From Pedosphaera sp. (lineage in GTDB: Bacteria > Verrucomicrobiota > Verrucomicrobiia > Limisphaerales > Pedosphaeraceae), in assembly GCA_028293325.1 (NCBI GenBank), contig JAQGPA010000080.1, forward strand, positions 62,001 to 126,000: DNA of 64,000 nt, given 5' to 3'. The position numbers and the translations under genes are program-made. Positions within the stretch are counted from its first letter, which is position 1, and the number at the start of each line of letters is the position of its first letter. Of the stretch, positions 17,851 to 28,054 are shown piece after piece. The notes beneath the pieces were generated by a model. It saw only the letters and a list, made by a program, of their open reading frames with translations, searched no databases and had not been told where the DNA came from.

Positions 17851-19121
17851 TGGCTACCTCCGCTTTTGGGCTTCAGCCCTTTGGCCGTGGCCGCCTGCAC
17901 ATATTCATCCGCAGGCACATAAACATCCATCGCCTCGGCAATGCGCGGATCCTGCTGCGGGAACGGTGCATGCGCGTTGAAATTCTTTAAAAATACCTTG
18001 CTCAGCACGCCGCCAATAAATGCCGCGCACGCCAGGTCCATCCAATCCAGGTGATAACCTTTGGTATGCAACACTGGCATGATGTTGAAGGACATGTCCA
18101 CGAAGTGCATTAACCACGCCCAGACTCCCAGTGCCACCATGATCCATGCCTTATGTTTGACATCAATGCGCAACAGCATGAGAAACGGCAGAAAGAAATG
18201 GCCGAAAATAATGACCAAACTCACATAAAACCAATTCCCCGCCTCGCGTTGGATAAACCAAAATGTTTCCTCCGGCACGTTTGCATTCCAGATGATGAAA
18301 TATTGGAAAAAGGTGATGTAAGCATAAAACACCGTAAACGCGAACATCAACGACCCGATATAGTAAAATGTCTTTTCCGTCGCCACCTCTCGCAACGGCC
18401 CCTGTCGCTTGAGAATCAACGTCAACGTGTAAACTGTATAAATCGTGATCCACACGCTGCCGGCGAAGTAATAAACGCCATACATCGTCGAGAACCATTC
18501 ATGTTCCAGCGATTTCATCCACATGATGGCTCCGAACGTCAGCGTCAGTGCAAAAAGAAACACTCCCACGGCTGCATACCGGCGCATCATCCGCGTGCAT
18601 TCCACTGATCCGGTTTGGTCCTGTTTCAACGACCAATAACGCAGCCGGTTGGACAACACCCACCAAACCACAAAGCAAATGATCGATACGATGAAAAATC
18701 CCTTGATGGTAAACAGCGGCTGCTTGGATGCCAGCGCATGATCCATCTCACCGTCTCTGAGCTTTTGCACCCACGCATAAATGATGTTGTCATGATGGGC
18801 AAAGAGCACATTCAGGGCGATGGGAATGAACATGAACGCCATCACTGGCAACAGGCACGCCAGGTTTTCGCAAATACGGCGGGTGGCCACCGACCATGCC
18901 GCATCAAAAAGATGATGCAAGATGACCAGAATCAAACCGCCCAGCCCCAGGCTCAGGAAAAACATGAACGCCAGCAGCCAGGAATAACTGAACTGCCGGT
19001 AATCGTGAAAGGCTCCGAACGCAGCCAGGGCCCCGCCGATCAGCATGAGCAGCGTCGGCACGGAACGCCACCGGGACAGGTCCATCGGCGGCAGCGTGTT
19101 GGAATTTGTTGGCGAACTCAT
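17847..19121 (-). CDS. actF: ACIII membrane subunit ActF (operon 1)
   Basis: A 424-residue membrane protein of the quinol:cytochrome c oxidoreductase ActF family, a shortened relative of ActC with about ten helices. Recognisable parts are FMFFLSLGLGGLILVILHHLFDAAWSV split at about residues 55-80 (first helix pair), EHEWFSTMYGVYYFAGSVW and YITFFQYFIIWNANVPEETFWFIQREAGNW in two adjoining blocks. ActF forms part of the membrane core of the complex. The polar C-terminal tail (about 395-424) is cytosolic-like. The gene starts four bases after actE ends. Confidence 0.9.
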   Translation of the reverse strand: MSSPTNSNTLPPMDLSRWRSVPTLLMLIGGALAAFGAFHDYRQFSYSWLLAFMFFLSLGLGGLILVILHHLFDAAWSVATRRICENLACLLPVMAFMFIPIALNVLFAHHDNIIYAWVQKLRDGEMDHALASKQPLFTIKGFFIVSIICFVVWWVLSNRLRYWSLKQDQTGSVECTRMMRRYAAVGVFLFALTLTFGAIMWMKSLEHEWFSTMYGVYYFAGSVWITIYTVYTLTLILKRQGPLREVATEKTFYYIGSLMFAFTVFYAYITFFQYFIIWNANVPEETFWFIQREAGNWFYVSLVIIFGHFFLPFLMLLRIDVKHKAWIMVALGVWAWLMHFVDMSFNIMPVLHTKGYHLDWMDLACAAFIGGVLSKVFLKNFNAHAPFPQQDPRIAEAMDVYVPADEYVQAATAKGLKPKSGGSH

Positions 19122-19124
19122 AGG

Positions 19125-19739
19125 CTACTTTTTCAGCGTCGCACGCAGTTGATCCGGCACGTCATCGATCGATCCCAAACGGCTTAATTGCAAAGCGCGG
19201 AGATACGAAATGATGGCCCAACGATCTTCGACCGTCACATTCGCTGCATATGAACCCATCAGACCCTTCCCGTAGGTTATCGTGTTGAAGATCTCCCCAT
19301 CGGGAAGCTCCACAATGCGTTTATCATGCAAATTGGCCACCACGGACATTCCGAGCTTCTTCGTGACGCCGTTGCCTTCACCCTGCGCACCGTGGCAGGG
19401 CGAGCAATTGATATTGAACCGTTGCTGTCCGCGCGCCAGCAACTTGGAGCTGACTTCCACCGGCAGCACTTCCACAAAGTTTGTCGTGCCGGAAACGCGG
19501 CCGGTATTCAGCGGCGTGTCCTGGTAATGATCATCCCACGCAATGGTCCCGGCAATCGGCAGCCGCGAACTCTTGCCGTCGGCAAAAAAATTGTTCGGCG
19601 TCTGCGGCCGCAGTTTCGGCTGGCGATCCATGTCCGGAAACACCTCGATTGGCGGCCGGCGGGAAATGCTTCCGCGCTTGCCGGCCACTGCCACCACTAC
19701 CACCGCGCACAGTACGAATATTAGCAGGAAGTAGCGCAT
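19125..19739 (-). CDS. actE: ACIII monoheme cytochrome c subunit ActE (operon 1)
   Basis: A 204-residue protein with an N-terminal hydrophobic anchor (residues 1-19). It lacks a clear lipobox, unlike the operon 2 copy. It has the ActE landmark VFPDMDRQPKLRPQ, one heme c site CSPCHGAQGEGNG, and a later Met-rich stretch GKGLMGSYAANV that can supply the axial Met. It should pass electrons from the pentaheme ActA to the downstream acceptor. It begins immediately after the actD stop. Confidence 0.9.
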   Translation of the reverse strand: MRYFLLIFVLCAVVVVAVAGKRGSISRRPPIEVFPDMDRQPKLRPQTPNNFFADGKSSRLPIAGTIAWDDHYQDTPLNTGRVSGTTNFVEVLPVEVSSKLLARGQQRFNINCSPCHGAQGEGNGVTKKLGMSVVANLHDKRIVELPDGEIFNTITYGKGLMGSYAANVTVEDRWAIISYLRALQLSRLGSIDDVPDQLRATLKK

Positions 19740-20279
19740 TTATTCCTCCACCAATTCGATGCGCTTGCTGCCGACACTCTCCAGCAGCTTGCGGGTTTCG
19801 TTTTCCGAATACTTCGGGTCTGTGGTCTCAATCACAATAAAATAGCGGTCGTGGGTCGCCAGCGCAAAACGGCGATGCTTGAGCAGCGGATGATGCAACC
19901 GCGGCAACCGGTTCATGAATAACATGCCGAACAAAGCGCCAAATGCCCCCAGCAGAATCGTCAATTCGTAGCACGGCGGGAAAGCGCCGAACGGGCTGAA
20001 CATCGGTTTGCCGCCAATCGGGATCGGATAGTCCACCGCGTTCATCCACCAAATCATCACCATGCCGCTGGTGTAACCGGTTACGCCCCCGATGAATGAG
20101 AACCAGCCCACTTTTGAATTCTTCAATCCCATTGCCTTGTCCATCCCGTGGACCGGATAGGGCGTGAATACATCCCACTTCCGAAAACCGGTGTCCCGAA
20201 CTTTCTCGGCGGCATGCATGGCATCCGCGGGGGTTTCAAACTCGGCAAGAATTCCGTAAATATTTGGAGTCGCAGCCAT
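19740..20279 (-). CDS. actD: ACIII subunit ActD, DUF3341 family (operon 1)
   Basis: A 179-residue protein with an N-terminal ferredoxin-like DUF3341 domain (GILAEFETPADAMHAAEKVRD, then FTPYPVHGMDKAMGL) and two membrane helices (about 60-85 and 100-120) separated by the GGKPMFSPFGAFPPCYEL loop. In solved ACIII complexes ActD is a peripheral two-helix subunit without cofactors. The C-terminal residues RFALATHDRYFIVIETTDP form the second half of the soluble domain. Start and stop nearly touch those of actC and actE. Confidence 0.92.
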   Translation of the reverse strand: MAATPNIYGILAEFETPADAMHAAEKVRDTGFRKWDVFTPYPVHGMDKAMGLKNSKVGWFSFIGGVTGYTSGMVMIWWMNAVDYPIPIGGKPMFSPFGAFPPCYELTILLGAFGALFGMLFMNRLPRLHHPLLKHRRFALATHDRYFIVIETTDPKYSENETRKLLESVGSKRIELVEE

Positions 20280-20280
20280 C

Positions 20281-21747
20281 TTAATGATGCCCTCCTTCCT
20301 TTGCGCCGCCCAACGGATGATGCGGATCCGCCTGGGGTGTCACACCCTTGACTTCCGCAATGGCAATGATCGGCACAAATCGCAGGAACAGCAGGAAAAA
20401 TGTGAAGAACAATCCGAACGTCCCCAGGTAAGTCAGGATGTCCACCCACGTCGGACGGAAATATCCCCAGTTCGCCGGCAGGAAATCGCGATGCAATGAA
20501 ATCACCACGATCACAAACCGCTCAAACCACATCCCAATGTTCACAAAAATCGAGAGGATGAATACCAGCAACATATTGGTCCGAACTTTCTTGAACCAGA
20601 AAAGCTGCGGCGTAATCACATTGCAACCGATCATGATCCAGTAACCCCAGGCATAGGGACCGACCGCGCGATTGATGAACGCATAGCGCTCGTAAGGATT
20701 GCCGCTGTACCACGCAATGAAGAACTCCATCGCATAGGCATAACCAACAATCGAACCGGTCGCCAACGTCACCTTGCACATCAACTCCACGTGCCGCACG
20801 GTAATGATATCTTCCAGCTTGAGCAACTTCCGCAACGGCACCAGCAACGTCAGCACCATGCCGAAGCCCGAGAATACCGCTCCCGCGACGAAGTAAGGCG
20901 GAAAGATGGTCGTGTGCCAGCCGGGCAATTGCGACACCGAGAAGTCCATCGACACGATGGAATGCACCGACAACACCAGCGGCGTCGAGAGACCGGCCAA
21001 AATCAAATACGCCTTCTCATAGTTGCTCCAATGCCGGTTCGAACCGGTCCAACCCAGGGAGAAAAGTCCGTAGGCAAACTTGCGGATCTTCGTCTTGGCC
21101 CGATCGCGCATGACCGCCAGGTCCGGAATCAAACCCATGAACCAGAACAACAGCGATACGGTAAAGTAGGTTGAAACCGCGAATACGTCCCACATCAGCG
21201 GCGAGCGAAATTGCGGCCAGATGCCATTCGAGTTCGGAATTGGGAACAGCCACCAGCCGAGCCAGATACGCCCGATATGAATCAGCGGAAAAATACCCGC
21301 GCACATCACGGCGAAAATGGTCATCGCTTCCGCCGCACGGTTGATCGAGGTCCGCCAGCGCTGCCGCAACAAGAACAAAATCGCGGAAATCAGCGTGCCG
21401 GCGTGTCCGATACCGATCCACCACACGAAATTGATAATCGCCCAGCCCCACATGACCGGATGACCCGGTCCCCATACACCCACGCCCACCGACATTAGGT
21501 AGGCGATCATGGTGAAACAGGTCGTCATCAACACCACGCTCGGCACAAATGCGATCCACCACCAAGTCGGAGTCTTACCCTCGGCGACTCCAGCGATGGC
21601 GTCCGAAATCCAGCCAATGGAACGTTGGTTCGTGACCAGAGGTTCCCGTTGCAACTCAGCGGGTGGAGCCTTTATTTGCAAGGCCGACCCAACCGGCACC
21701 GACGCCGGGCGGGTTTCGGTTTTGAAATCTACGAGCGCGTCAGCCAT
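20281..21747 (-). CDS. actC: ACIII quinol-binding membrane subunit ActC, NrfD family (operon 1)
   Basis: A 488-residue NrfD/polysulfide-reductase-type membrane protein with about ten helices. Diagnostic stretches are [20 protein letters not shown], which contains the conserved His near the quinol site, [18 protein letters not shown], and [19 protein letters not shown]. ActC binds quinol close to the ActB iron-sulfur chain. The C-terminus is His-rich ([13 protein letters not shown]). The ATG at 21747 overlaps the last base of the actB stop codon. Confidence 0.93.
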   Translation of the reverse strand: MADALVDFKTETRPASVPVGSALQIKAPPAELQREPLVTNQRSIGWISDAIAGVAEGKTPTWWWIAFVPSVVLMTTCFTMIAYLMSVGVGVWGPGHPVMWGWAIINFVWWIGIGHAGTLISAILFLLRQRWRTSINRAAEAMTIFAVMCAGIFPLIHIGRIWLGWWLFPIPNSNGIWPQFRSPLMWDVFAVSTYFTVSLLFWFMGLIPDLAVMRDRAKTKIRKFAYGLFSLGWTGSNRHWSNYEKAYLILAGLSTPLVLSVHSIVSMDFSVSQLPGWHTTIFPPYFVAGAVFSGFGMVLTLLVPLRKLLKLEDIITVRHVELMCKVTLATGSIVGYAYAMEFFIAWYSGNPYERYAFINRAVGPYAWGYWIMIGCNVITPQLFWFKKVRTNMLLVFILSIFVNIGMWFERFVIVVISLHRDFLPANWGYFRPTWVDILTYLGTFGLFFTFFLLFLRFVPIIAIAEVKGVTPQADPHHPLGGAKEGGHH

Positions 21748-24700
21748 TACTCCGCTCCTTTCTTGGAACCAGTCGGGCTGGTTTCCGAATGCGCCTCATG
21801 GCCACCGACTTCTTCAAATGGATTTCCACCATGCTCTTTGAATTCTTTCGTGCTCAATGGCATCTCATACGCGTCCGGCATGGACGGGTTGGGATTGCGC
21901 ACTTTCGCCAGGTAAGTCGTGCGCGGTTTCGTGTTGAGAAATTCCAACACCGAATAATCACGCTGCTGCGCTTTGAGTTTCGACACCGCGCTGTTCGGGT
22001 CGGCCACGTTTCCAAAAACGATTGCCTCGGCCGGACATGCCTGTTGGCAGGCGGTCTTGATCGTGCCATCCGGAACCACCACATCGCCGGACGCGCCCGC
22101 CTTGACCTTTTGCGTGATCTTGGCGCCTTCGATGCGCTGCACGCAAAAACTGCACTTCTCCATGACACCGCGCATGCGCACGGTCACGTCCGGGTTTTTC
22201 ACCAGCTTGAGCAGTTCCCATTCTTCGGTCGGCCGCGTGCCGCGATCCGGATCCTTCCACCAGCGCAACAAATCCCACTCCCCTTCGGTCTTGTGCAGGA
22301 TTGGCGTCGTGTAAACCGGGCCTTGCAATTGTTCCAGCGGCCGGCGGTTGTAATCGAAAAAGTTAAAGCGCCGGACCTTATACGGGCAATTGTTGGAGCA
22401 ATAACGGGTGCCCACGCACCGGTTATAGGTCATCACGTTCAAACCTTCCTGGTCATGCGACGTCGCATTGACGGGACAGACATTTTCGCACGGCGCCGCT
22501 TCGCAGTGCTGGCAGAGCATCGGCTGGGTGACCATTTGCGGGTCTTCAATCTCACCCGTGTAATAACGGTCAATGCGCAGCCAGTGCATCTCGCGGTTGT
22601 TCGCCACCTGGTATTTGCCCACGATCGGCACATTGTTCTCGCTCTGGCACGCTATCATGCACGACGAGCAACCCACGCATGAGCTCAGGTCAATGGACAT
22701 GCCCCATTGGTGGTGCGCCTTTTCCTTGAGCTTGTCGATCGGGTTTGGATAAAGCGATTCGAACACCGGCGGCTTCTCCATGCTCATCTCACCCGCAAAA
22801 TTCGGGTGCTCTTGAAATTCCTTCAGCGTCGCCTCGCGGATGATCGGCCGGCCTTCCATGCCCCAATGATCTTGCGTGGTGGAAAGTTGATGCAACTTGC
22901 CGGTCGCTGCCAGCTTGGCTCCGGTCGCAATATGTGTGGCCTTGGTCGTGCGCACCGCATAAGCGTCATAACCGGAATTAATCCCCACCCGCCCGGTCTG
23001 TTTGCGCCCGTAACCGAGCGCCAAACCGACGACATTATCCGCCTGGCCTGGCTGAACCCAGACGGGACCTTCAACCGAACGTCCGTCCAATTCAATTTTT
23101 GCCCATGGAACTTTGAGCTGGTTGTCTTCCCGATTTTTGATTTCCAGGCCCAAATCCTTGGCCGTCTGAGCACTGATCAAAATCACGTTTTCCCAAGTCA
23201 TCTTGGTGATCGGGTCCGGCAATTCCTGCATCCAGCCGTTGTTATTGAAACGACCGTCATCTGTCCGGTAATCGCGGTGGAACACCACTTCCAGCTTGTC
23301 CTTGTCCGGCACAACCACCGGTGCCGCGGACGCCAGCGCTTGCGAGACGGCGGCTGTGTCAACTCGCGCACTCATCGACTTGGCCGCGCTGTTCGCCAAA
23401 AAGCCGTCATGCAAAAAGCTCTTCCAAGCTTCCTCACCACCGCCCGTCACGCTCCGGAAAGTCTCACGAACAACGTCATACGCGCCGGCCTTTTCAATGC
23501 CGGCAATGCGGGCCAGCACTTCCAGTTCAGTGACGCCACCGAACAGCGGTTCAATCAGCGGTTGAATCGAAACCATCGTGCCATCACTGGTTCGGGCATC
23601 ACCCCAGGATTCCAGATAATGCGCCATTGGCAAATTCCAGCCGTTGGTCGGCGATGATTCGTCCTCGGAATAACCGAGCCGGACCACGGTTTTCGCCATG
23701 CCTTGCGCCTTCGCCCAATCCAAATTGGCGGGCGCATTGTAAACTGGATTGCCGCCCAGGATTACCAGCGTATCAACCGCGCTTCCGTTCAGCGCTTGAG
23801 CCAATTCGGCAATGTTTCCGGCCTTCGGCGCGGGTGCAGCATGCAAAAGCACAGTATTACCAATACTACCTAACGCCACGTTCAGCGTCTGGGCGATCAC
23901 ATGCACCGCCAGCGGTTGGCGATGTCCGGCTAATACGACGCTGCGATTGGTGTTGTTCAGCAAATCGGCCGCGCATTCTGCCGCCCATTTGTTAATCCAG
24001 TCCGCGCTCCATGCCCGGCTTGATTTCACATCCCGCGGCTTAAGCTGCTCGTTCAGCGCCTTGATGGCCTTTTCATCAATCAGACCGGCAATGGCCACCG
24101 CAACCGCGCCATCCACTTTGCCCGATTGACGCAGCACCTCGCGCGCCAGCAAGGCGGCGATTTGAATCACTGCGTTCGACGGAATTCGCAGGCGATGATC
24201 CGCATTGGCGCCCGTCAAGGTCAGCAACGCTTCCACGGCGTACAGCCGGCTCATGGAATCCTTGTTGCTGCTCAATTTCCGGCCCTTGGTAAAGCGGCGG
24301 ATGTTGACGTAGGCGTTTTCCTCGGAACCAATAAAATCAGAATCCAGGGAAACAATCACCCGGGCGTCATCCAACTTATAGTACGGCGCAACGGGCTGGC
24401 CAAACACCAGGGAAGCTGCCTGCCGTTGAATGTCAAAATCAACCGGTTCGTAAACAAACCATTTCGCCTGTGGCAATTTCTCCGCAATCACCTGCTCCAA
24501 CCGCGCGCGGGACGGCGAACTGCTCTGTTCCGCAAGGAAACAAAGCCCCTGCCCGCCATTTGCCTTGGCTTTGCTGCCGAGCTCCGTCAAAAAACCCATC
24601 GCCGTGTCGCTCGCGACGTTGTTCCCGTTCTGCGTGAAGCGGGTGGCGCGATCCGGATCATACAAATCCAGTATGGAGGCTTGCGTATAACGATCCGTCC

Positions 24701-25100
24701 CACCATTGCTGTCGGGATGATGCGGATTGCCTTCCAACTTTGTCGGGCGCCCATCATTCGACTTGGCCAGCAATGGCACGGCGCTGTTGCGGGTCGGCAT
24801 CGACGTCGCAAAAAACTTCGCCACGCCATGGACATACCCTTCCGGCATCTTCGAGAAGGGATAAATATTCTCTACCGGACGCCGGCAACCGGTCAGTCCA
24901 AAGCCCGCCAGCAGGAACGAGGCGGACATGATTTTTACGAAATTGCGCCGGGTTAAAGGGTCCGTCAGTTCGCTGGCTCCGGCAGGAAATTCGCGCTGCG
25001 CCCATTGCTGGAACTCAGGCGTTTCTGCCAATTGATCTAAACTGCGCCAATACTTGGGGCCGGTCTCCGGAATTGGACAAGGTGGAGGAATTGTTTTCAT
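21747..25100 (-). CDS. actB: ACIII iron-sulfur/molybdopterin-like subunit ActB (operon 1)
   Basis: Start ATG 25100, overlapping the actA stop (ATGA); an in-frame start at 25142 lies inside actA. The 1117-residue protein begins with the variant Tat leader [20 protein letters not shown] before a Cys, then a molybdopterin-oxidoreductase-like domain (about 70-740) that in known ACIII holds no Mo cofactor. The ferredoxin-like part at about 800-1030 has four cysteine clusters: [47 protein letters not shown] and CSFC with [10 protein letters not shown]. These bind three 4Fe-4S and one 3Fe-4S centre in the family. It is about 110 residues longer than the operon 2 copy. Confidence 0.94.
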   Translation of the reverse strand: MKTIPPPCPIPETGPKYWRSLDQLAETPEFQQWAQREFPAGASELTDPLTRRNFVKIMSASFLLAGFGLTGCRRPVENIYPFSKMPEGYVHGVAKFFATSMPTRNSAVPLLAKSNDGRPTKLEGNPHHPDSNGGTDRYTQASILDLYDPDRATRFTQNGNNVASDTAMGFLTELGSKAKANGGQGLCFLAEQSSSPSRARLEQVIAEKLPQAKWFVYEPVDFDIQRQAASLVFGQPVAPYYKLDDARVIVSLDSDFIGSEENAYVNIRRFTKGRKLSSNKDSMSRLYAVEALLTLTGANADHRLRIPSNAVIQIAALLAREVLRQSGKVDGAVAVAIAGLIDEKAIKALNEQLKPRDVKSSRAWSADWINKWAAECAADLLNNTNRSVVLAGHRQPLAVHVIAQTLNVALGSIGNTVLLHAAPAPKAGNIAELAQALNGSAVDTLVILGGNPVYNAPANLDWAKAQGMAKTVVRLGYSEDESSPTNGWNLPMAHYLESWGDARTSDGTMVSIQPLIEPLFGGVTELEVLARIAGIEKAGAYDVVRETFRSVTGGGEEAWKSFLHDGFLANSAAKSMSARVDTAAVSQALASAAPVVVPDKDKLEVVFHRDYRTDDGRFNNNGWMQELPDPITKMTWENVILISAQTAKDLGLEIKNREDNQLKVPWAKIELDGRSVEGPVWVQPGQADNVVGLALGYGRKQTGRVGINSGYDAYAVRTTKATHIATGAKLAATGKLHQLSTTQDHWGMEGRPIIREATLKEFQEHPNFAGEMSMEKPPVFESLYPNPIDKLKEKAHHQWGMSIDLSSCVGCSSCMIACQSENNVPIVGKYQVANNREMHWLRIDRYYTGEIEDPQMVTQPMLCQHCEAAPCENVCPVNATSHDQEGLNVMTYNRCVGTRYCSNNCPYKVRRFNFFDYNRRPLEQLQGPVYTTPILHKTEGEWDLLRWWKDPDRGTRPTEEWELLKLVKNPDVTVRMRGVMEKCSFCVQRIEGAKITQKVKAGASGDVVVPDGTIKTACQQACPAEAIVFGNVADPNSAVSKLKAQQRDYSVLEFLNTKPRTTYLAKVRNPNPSMPDAYEMPLSTKEFKEHGGNPFEEVGGHEAHSETSPTGSKKGAE

Positions 25101-25765
25101 CGGTGACAGGTGGAGCAGTTTTGCAAGGATTCTACCTTCCAATCGTGAACGAATTTTGTCCCTTCAACCCGCTGCTTGATTGCAGCTTCCTTGGGATTTT
25201 CGCTCCATTTCCAATCGAGATCAGTGATTTTGTCAGGGGGACGCAAATGGGCGGCTGGATCGCGGTGGCAATCCAGACAGAAAGACATGCTCAACGGCTT
25301 GGCCTGGGCTACTTCGTCCATTTTGTTGATCTGACCGTGACATTCCACGCAACTCACACCCCGGTTCACATGCACGGAATGGTTGAAATAAACGTAATCC
25401 GGTAATTTATGGATCTGTACCCAGGGAATCGGCTGGCCGCTCTGGAAACTTTCCCGCACCACCGCCAGCTTGGGATCATCCTTCAACACTTGATTGTGGC
25501 AGTTCATGCACAACGAACTGGCTGGAATGTTCGAATACCACGATTTTTCCACCGCATTATGGCAATAACGGCAGTCCATGCCCAGTTGGTCCGCATGGAT
25601 GGCGTGGGAAAACGCCACCGGTTGCACCGGCATATATCCAACATTCGTGTACTTATTGGTGAAATAATACCAGACACCGGCAGTCACTCCAGTACCCACG
25701 AGTAATACGCCGGTGATAATCATCAACGGCAGCCGATTTGTCCACTTGGGGAAGATGTCTGACAT
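25097..25765 (-). CDS. actA: ACIII pentaheme cytochrome c subunit ActA (operon 1)
   Basis: First gene of operon 1. The 222-residue protein has a membrane anchor (about 12-34) and five heme c sites: CRYCH at 65, CMNCH at 86, CVECH at 139, CLDCH at 163 and CSTCH at 217. Extra histidines such as FSHAIHAD and FNHSVHVNRG fit bis-His ligation. It takes electrons from ActB and passes them to ActE. The ribosome-binding site is weak (GTAGAG close to the ATG). The 490-base region upstream holds a CRP-like palindrome. Confidence 0.92.
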   Translation of the reverse strand: MSDIFPKWTNRLPLMIITGVLLVGTGVTAGVWYYFTNKYTNVGYMPVQPVAFSHAIHADQLGMDCRYCHNAVEKSWYSNIPASSLCMNCHNQVLKDDPKLAVVRESFQSGQPIPWVQIHKLPDYVYFNHSVHVNRGVSCVECHGQINKMDEVAQAKPLSMSFCLDCHRDPAAHLRPPDKITDLDWKWSENPKEAAIKQRVEGTKFVHDWKVESLQNCSTCHR

Positions 25766-26257
25766 CTCTACAATTTTTGTTTAACTAACCGCAAAATAAG
25801 TTGCGCCCCAAACAGGGCATTCAACCACATTGACACCAAACTCGTGATTCTTACCATCATCCGTTCAGCGTCAACCGTTTTCTTTGAAAATTTTTCTGAC
25901 GATGCGACCCGCACCAAACATTTGGACACCCGAAAATTGAAACTTTCTCACTGTCCGCCCTCGAAGCTAAATCGCGCCCGCCCCTCTCCGCAAGAAAGTT
26001 TGTGAAATATTTCACGAATTAGGCGAGTTTAATTCTATCTATCAGTTTTGTTAATCAATGGCACCCCCAGAACCCTGCTCATAACTATCTCTTGTTTCCT
26101 TTAAAACGAGTTTTGGCGCCAAACCTTCGATAAATACTGGTGCCAAGCCGATAAAGCGGATTCCACCTTTCCTCTTGCGACCCAAGCCTGGTTCAACGAC
26201 GTTTCTCTCCGTAGATGTTATATATGTATCCGAGAGGTGTTCCGCTAATCTGATTTC
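25766..26257. other. Intergenic region upstream of ACIII operon 1 and the secreted-protein gene
   Basis: About 490 bases with no supported gene. It contains a perfect 14-bp palindrome at 26002-26015 (listed separately), a 12-bp palindrome TTTGGCGCCAAA at 26112-26123, and on the minus strand a possible -35 TTGACG at 25874-25869 with only a poor -10 nearby. AT-rich stretches at 26010-26050 and 26210-26230 are plausible promoter areas for both directions. Confidence 0.55.
26001..26016. promoter_or_regulatory. CRP/FNR-superfamily-like binding site
   Basis: TGTGAAATATTTCACG matches the CRP-type consensus TGTGA-N6-TCACA in 9 of 10 fixed positions, with a perfect 14-bp palindrome inside it. It lies 236 bases upstream of actA and 242 bases upstream of the divergent secreted-protein gene. 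A CRP/FNR-family activator tuning respiration is inferred from the motif alone. Confidence 0.45.
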
Positions 26258-26737
26258 ATGACCTTGCCGCTGATAAAAAGCAATGCCCGCATGGTTCTGG
26301 CGCTTGTTCCGGCAATTCTTGCTTGGCTTGCCATCGCGTGTCCGGCTTATTCAGAAACCTGCCACACGGTGACGGTTACCAACCAGGTTTATATCGAGCC
26401 TTGCGCGAAATGGCATCCCCGCTTCTGGCTTGGCAATTTGGATGACCCCGTTCCCCCGCCCGATTACCGCCCCAATGTTAAACATCGCGTGCGCCGGTGG
26501 TATTTTCGCAATCCGGGTCATAATTTCAACTTCTACGTCATCGGCATCGCCGACAAAACCTTCCGGCGCTCCGGTCGCTTCCCCGATCGCAATTTCAATC
26601 CCCGCCCGGGCTGGAATTGGACGGTCTGTAAATATAAATGGGTCCGCCTGCCGTTTATCTCGTATAATCACCGGGGCTTTAAATTATATCTCGGCTGGCG
26701 TGAACGGGGTGATTTTGGCATCGAACTCAAGCTATAA
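26258..26737 (+). CDS. Secreted protein of unknown function, aromatic and basic
   Basis: I do not recognise this 159-residue protein. It has an N-terminal signal sequence (hydrophobic about residues 12-30, likely cut near YSETCH). The mature chain is rich in Trp, Tyr, Phe and Arg, with segments RRWYFRNPGHNFNFYVIG, NPRPGWNWTVCKYKW and FKLYLGWRERGDFGIELKL that suggest a beta-sandwich. The three mature cysteines (CHTV, EPCAKW, TVCKY) may include a disulfide. It lies 43 bases before the rhomboid gene on the same strand, so they may share a transcript. It stands alone between the two ACIII operons. Confidence 0.65.
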   Translation: MTLPLIKSNARMVLALVPAILAWLAIACPAYSETCHTVTVTNQVYIEPCAKWHPRFWLGNLDDPVPPPDYRPNVKHRVRRWYFRNPGHNFNFYVIGIADKTFRRSGRFPDRNFNPRPGWNWTVCKYKWVRLPFISYNHRGFKLYLGWRERGDFGIELKL

Positions 26738-26780
26738 TAAAAAATTCTTCCGCTCAGAAACTTCTTAAACCAGCAACCGC

Positions 26781-27614
26781 ATGCAAGAACCCGTCACCAT
26801 TTCCATTATTGCCCTGACCGTGATGATTTCATTTTGGGGCTTCCGCGATCACGCCTTTGTCGAAAAGTTCATCTTTTCCCCGGCAGCGATTCTCCGCGAC
26901 AAACAGGGTTATCGCCTGATCACCTCCGGCTTCCTGCATGCGGATTGGCCCCATCTGGCCTTCAACATGTACAGCCTCTACTCTTTTGGTCGGAATTTGG
27001 AGACTTACTACGGCCCCGCCACGCTGCTGGCCATCTATCTTTCCAGCATCCTTGGCGGCAATCTCCTCTCACTTTTTCTCCACCGAAATCACGTGTACAA
27101 GGCATACGGCGCATCTGGCGGAGTCTGCGGCGTAATCTTTGCCTCCATCTTTCTTCTTCGCGGCGATATCCGCATGCTCATGCTCCCAATCCCCATACCC
27201 ACGTGGCTCTATGCCATCCTCTTCCTCCTGGGTTCCTTCTATGGCATTAAAAAATCCGCTGATAACATTGGCCACGATGCTCATTTGGGCGGCGCAATCA
27301 TCGGCTTGGTCGTCACCACGATGATTTATCCTGGGATTATTTCCGCGCAACCCTATCTTTATTCAGCGGTAATGATTCTCTCCTTGGTGCTCCTGATAGT
27401 CCTTATCAAAAACCCAATGTTCCTGCCCTTGCACGCGTCCACTCGCTCTTCTTCCCCGCCGCGTAGCCCGCCAAAAACTCCCCTCACACGCGACCAACAA
27501 GCACGGCAGGTCAATGCCATCCTTGAAAAAATCTCCCGCTCTGGCATGGACAGCCTCACTCGTGAAGAACATCAGCTCCTGCTTGACGCGTCGCAAAAAG
27601 GGAAAGCGTCCTGA
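26781..27614 (+). CDS. Rhomboid-family intramembrane serine protease with DUF6576-like tail
   Basis: A 277-residue membrane protein with about six helices. The catalytic serine is in GASGGVCGV (about residue 114) and the catalytic histidine in GHDAHLGGAIIG. HADWPHLAFNMYSLYSFG is the usual rhomboid loop with the HxxxN oxyanion residues. After the last helix (about 195-210) a Ser/Pro linker leads to QVNAILEKISRSGMDSLTREE, a short conserved tail (DUF6576-like) common in rhomboids of Bacteroidota and Verrucomicrobiota. It cuts substrate proteins within the membrane; its target is unknown. Confidence 0.88.
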   Translation: MQEPVTISIIALTVMISFWGFRDHAFVEKFIFSPAAILRDKQGYRLITSGFLHADWPHLAFNMYSLYSFGRNLETYYGPATLLAIYLSSILGGNLLSLFLHRNHVYKAYGASGGVCGVIFASIFLLRGDIRMLMLPIPIPTWLYAILFLLGSFYGIKKSADNIGHDAHLGGAIIGLVVTTMIYPGIISAQPYLYSAVMILSLVLLIVLIKNPMFLPLHASTRSSSPPRSPPKTPLTRDQQARQVNAILEKISRSGMDSLTREEHQLLLDASQKGKAS

Positions 27615-27679
27615 CGGATCAAACTCTTGATTGGGCTGACCTCATCGGACTTTTAGTAACCCTGCCGCTAAACGTAAAG

Positions 27680-28054
27680 TCAGGGCAAGGGACGCGGTTC
27701 CATTGGCTTATCCCCCGGCAGATGATTCCAGTTTTTATCCTGCCAATTGGATAGCACCCGGTTGTAAGGCCGGACAAATCCGCGTGTCGTATAATCACTC
27801 AGCGTCAAAGTGATCATGATCATCAACCACAGAAATCCGGCTCCGGCGAACACCCATGTCAATCGGCTGCTGTACCGTACATGCATGAAATACAGGATCA
27901 CCAGCAGCATTTTGATTATCGCAATGGTCAAAGCCGCCAGCGAATTAAACAGGCCCAGATCGAATTGTGCCACCCCCCAGGTCACGAACAGAAGCACCAT
28001 CAAGCTTGCCCAAATCACGAAATAAATCTTTTTTGAAACAATTTCTGTGCTCAT
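27680..28054 (-). CDS. coxD: Cytochrome c oxidase subunit IV-like (caa3)
   Basis: Last gene of operon 2. The 124-residue protein has three hydrophobic helices (about 10-28, 38-58 and 65-85) with the subunit IV signature ALTIAIIKMLLVILYFMHVR. This small subunit stabilises caa3/aa3 oxidases and has no cofactor. Its ATG overlaps the coxC stop by four bases. Confidence 0.88.
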   Translation of the reverse strand: MSTEIVSKKIYFVIWASLMVLLFVTWGVAQFDLGLFNSLAALTIAIIKMLLVILYFMHVRYSSRLTWVFAGAGFLWLMIMITLTLSDYTTRGFVRPYNRVLSNWQDKNWNHLPGDKPMEPRPLP

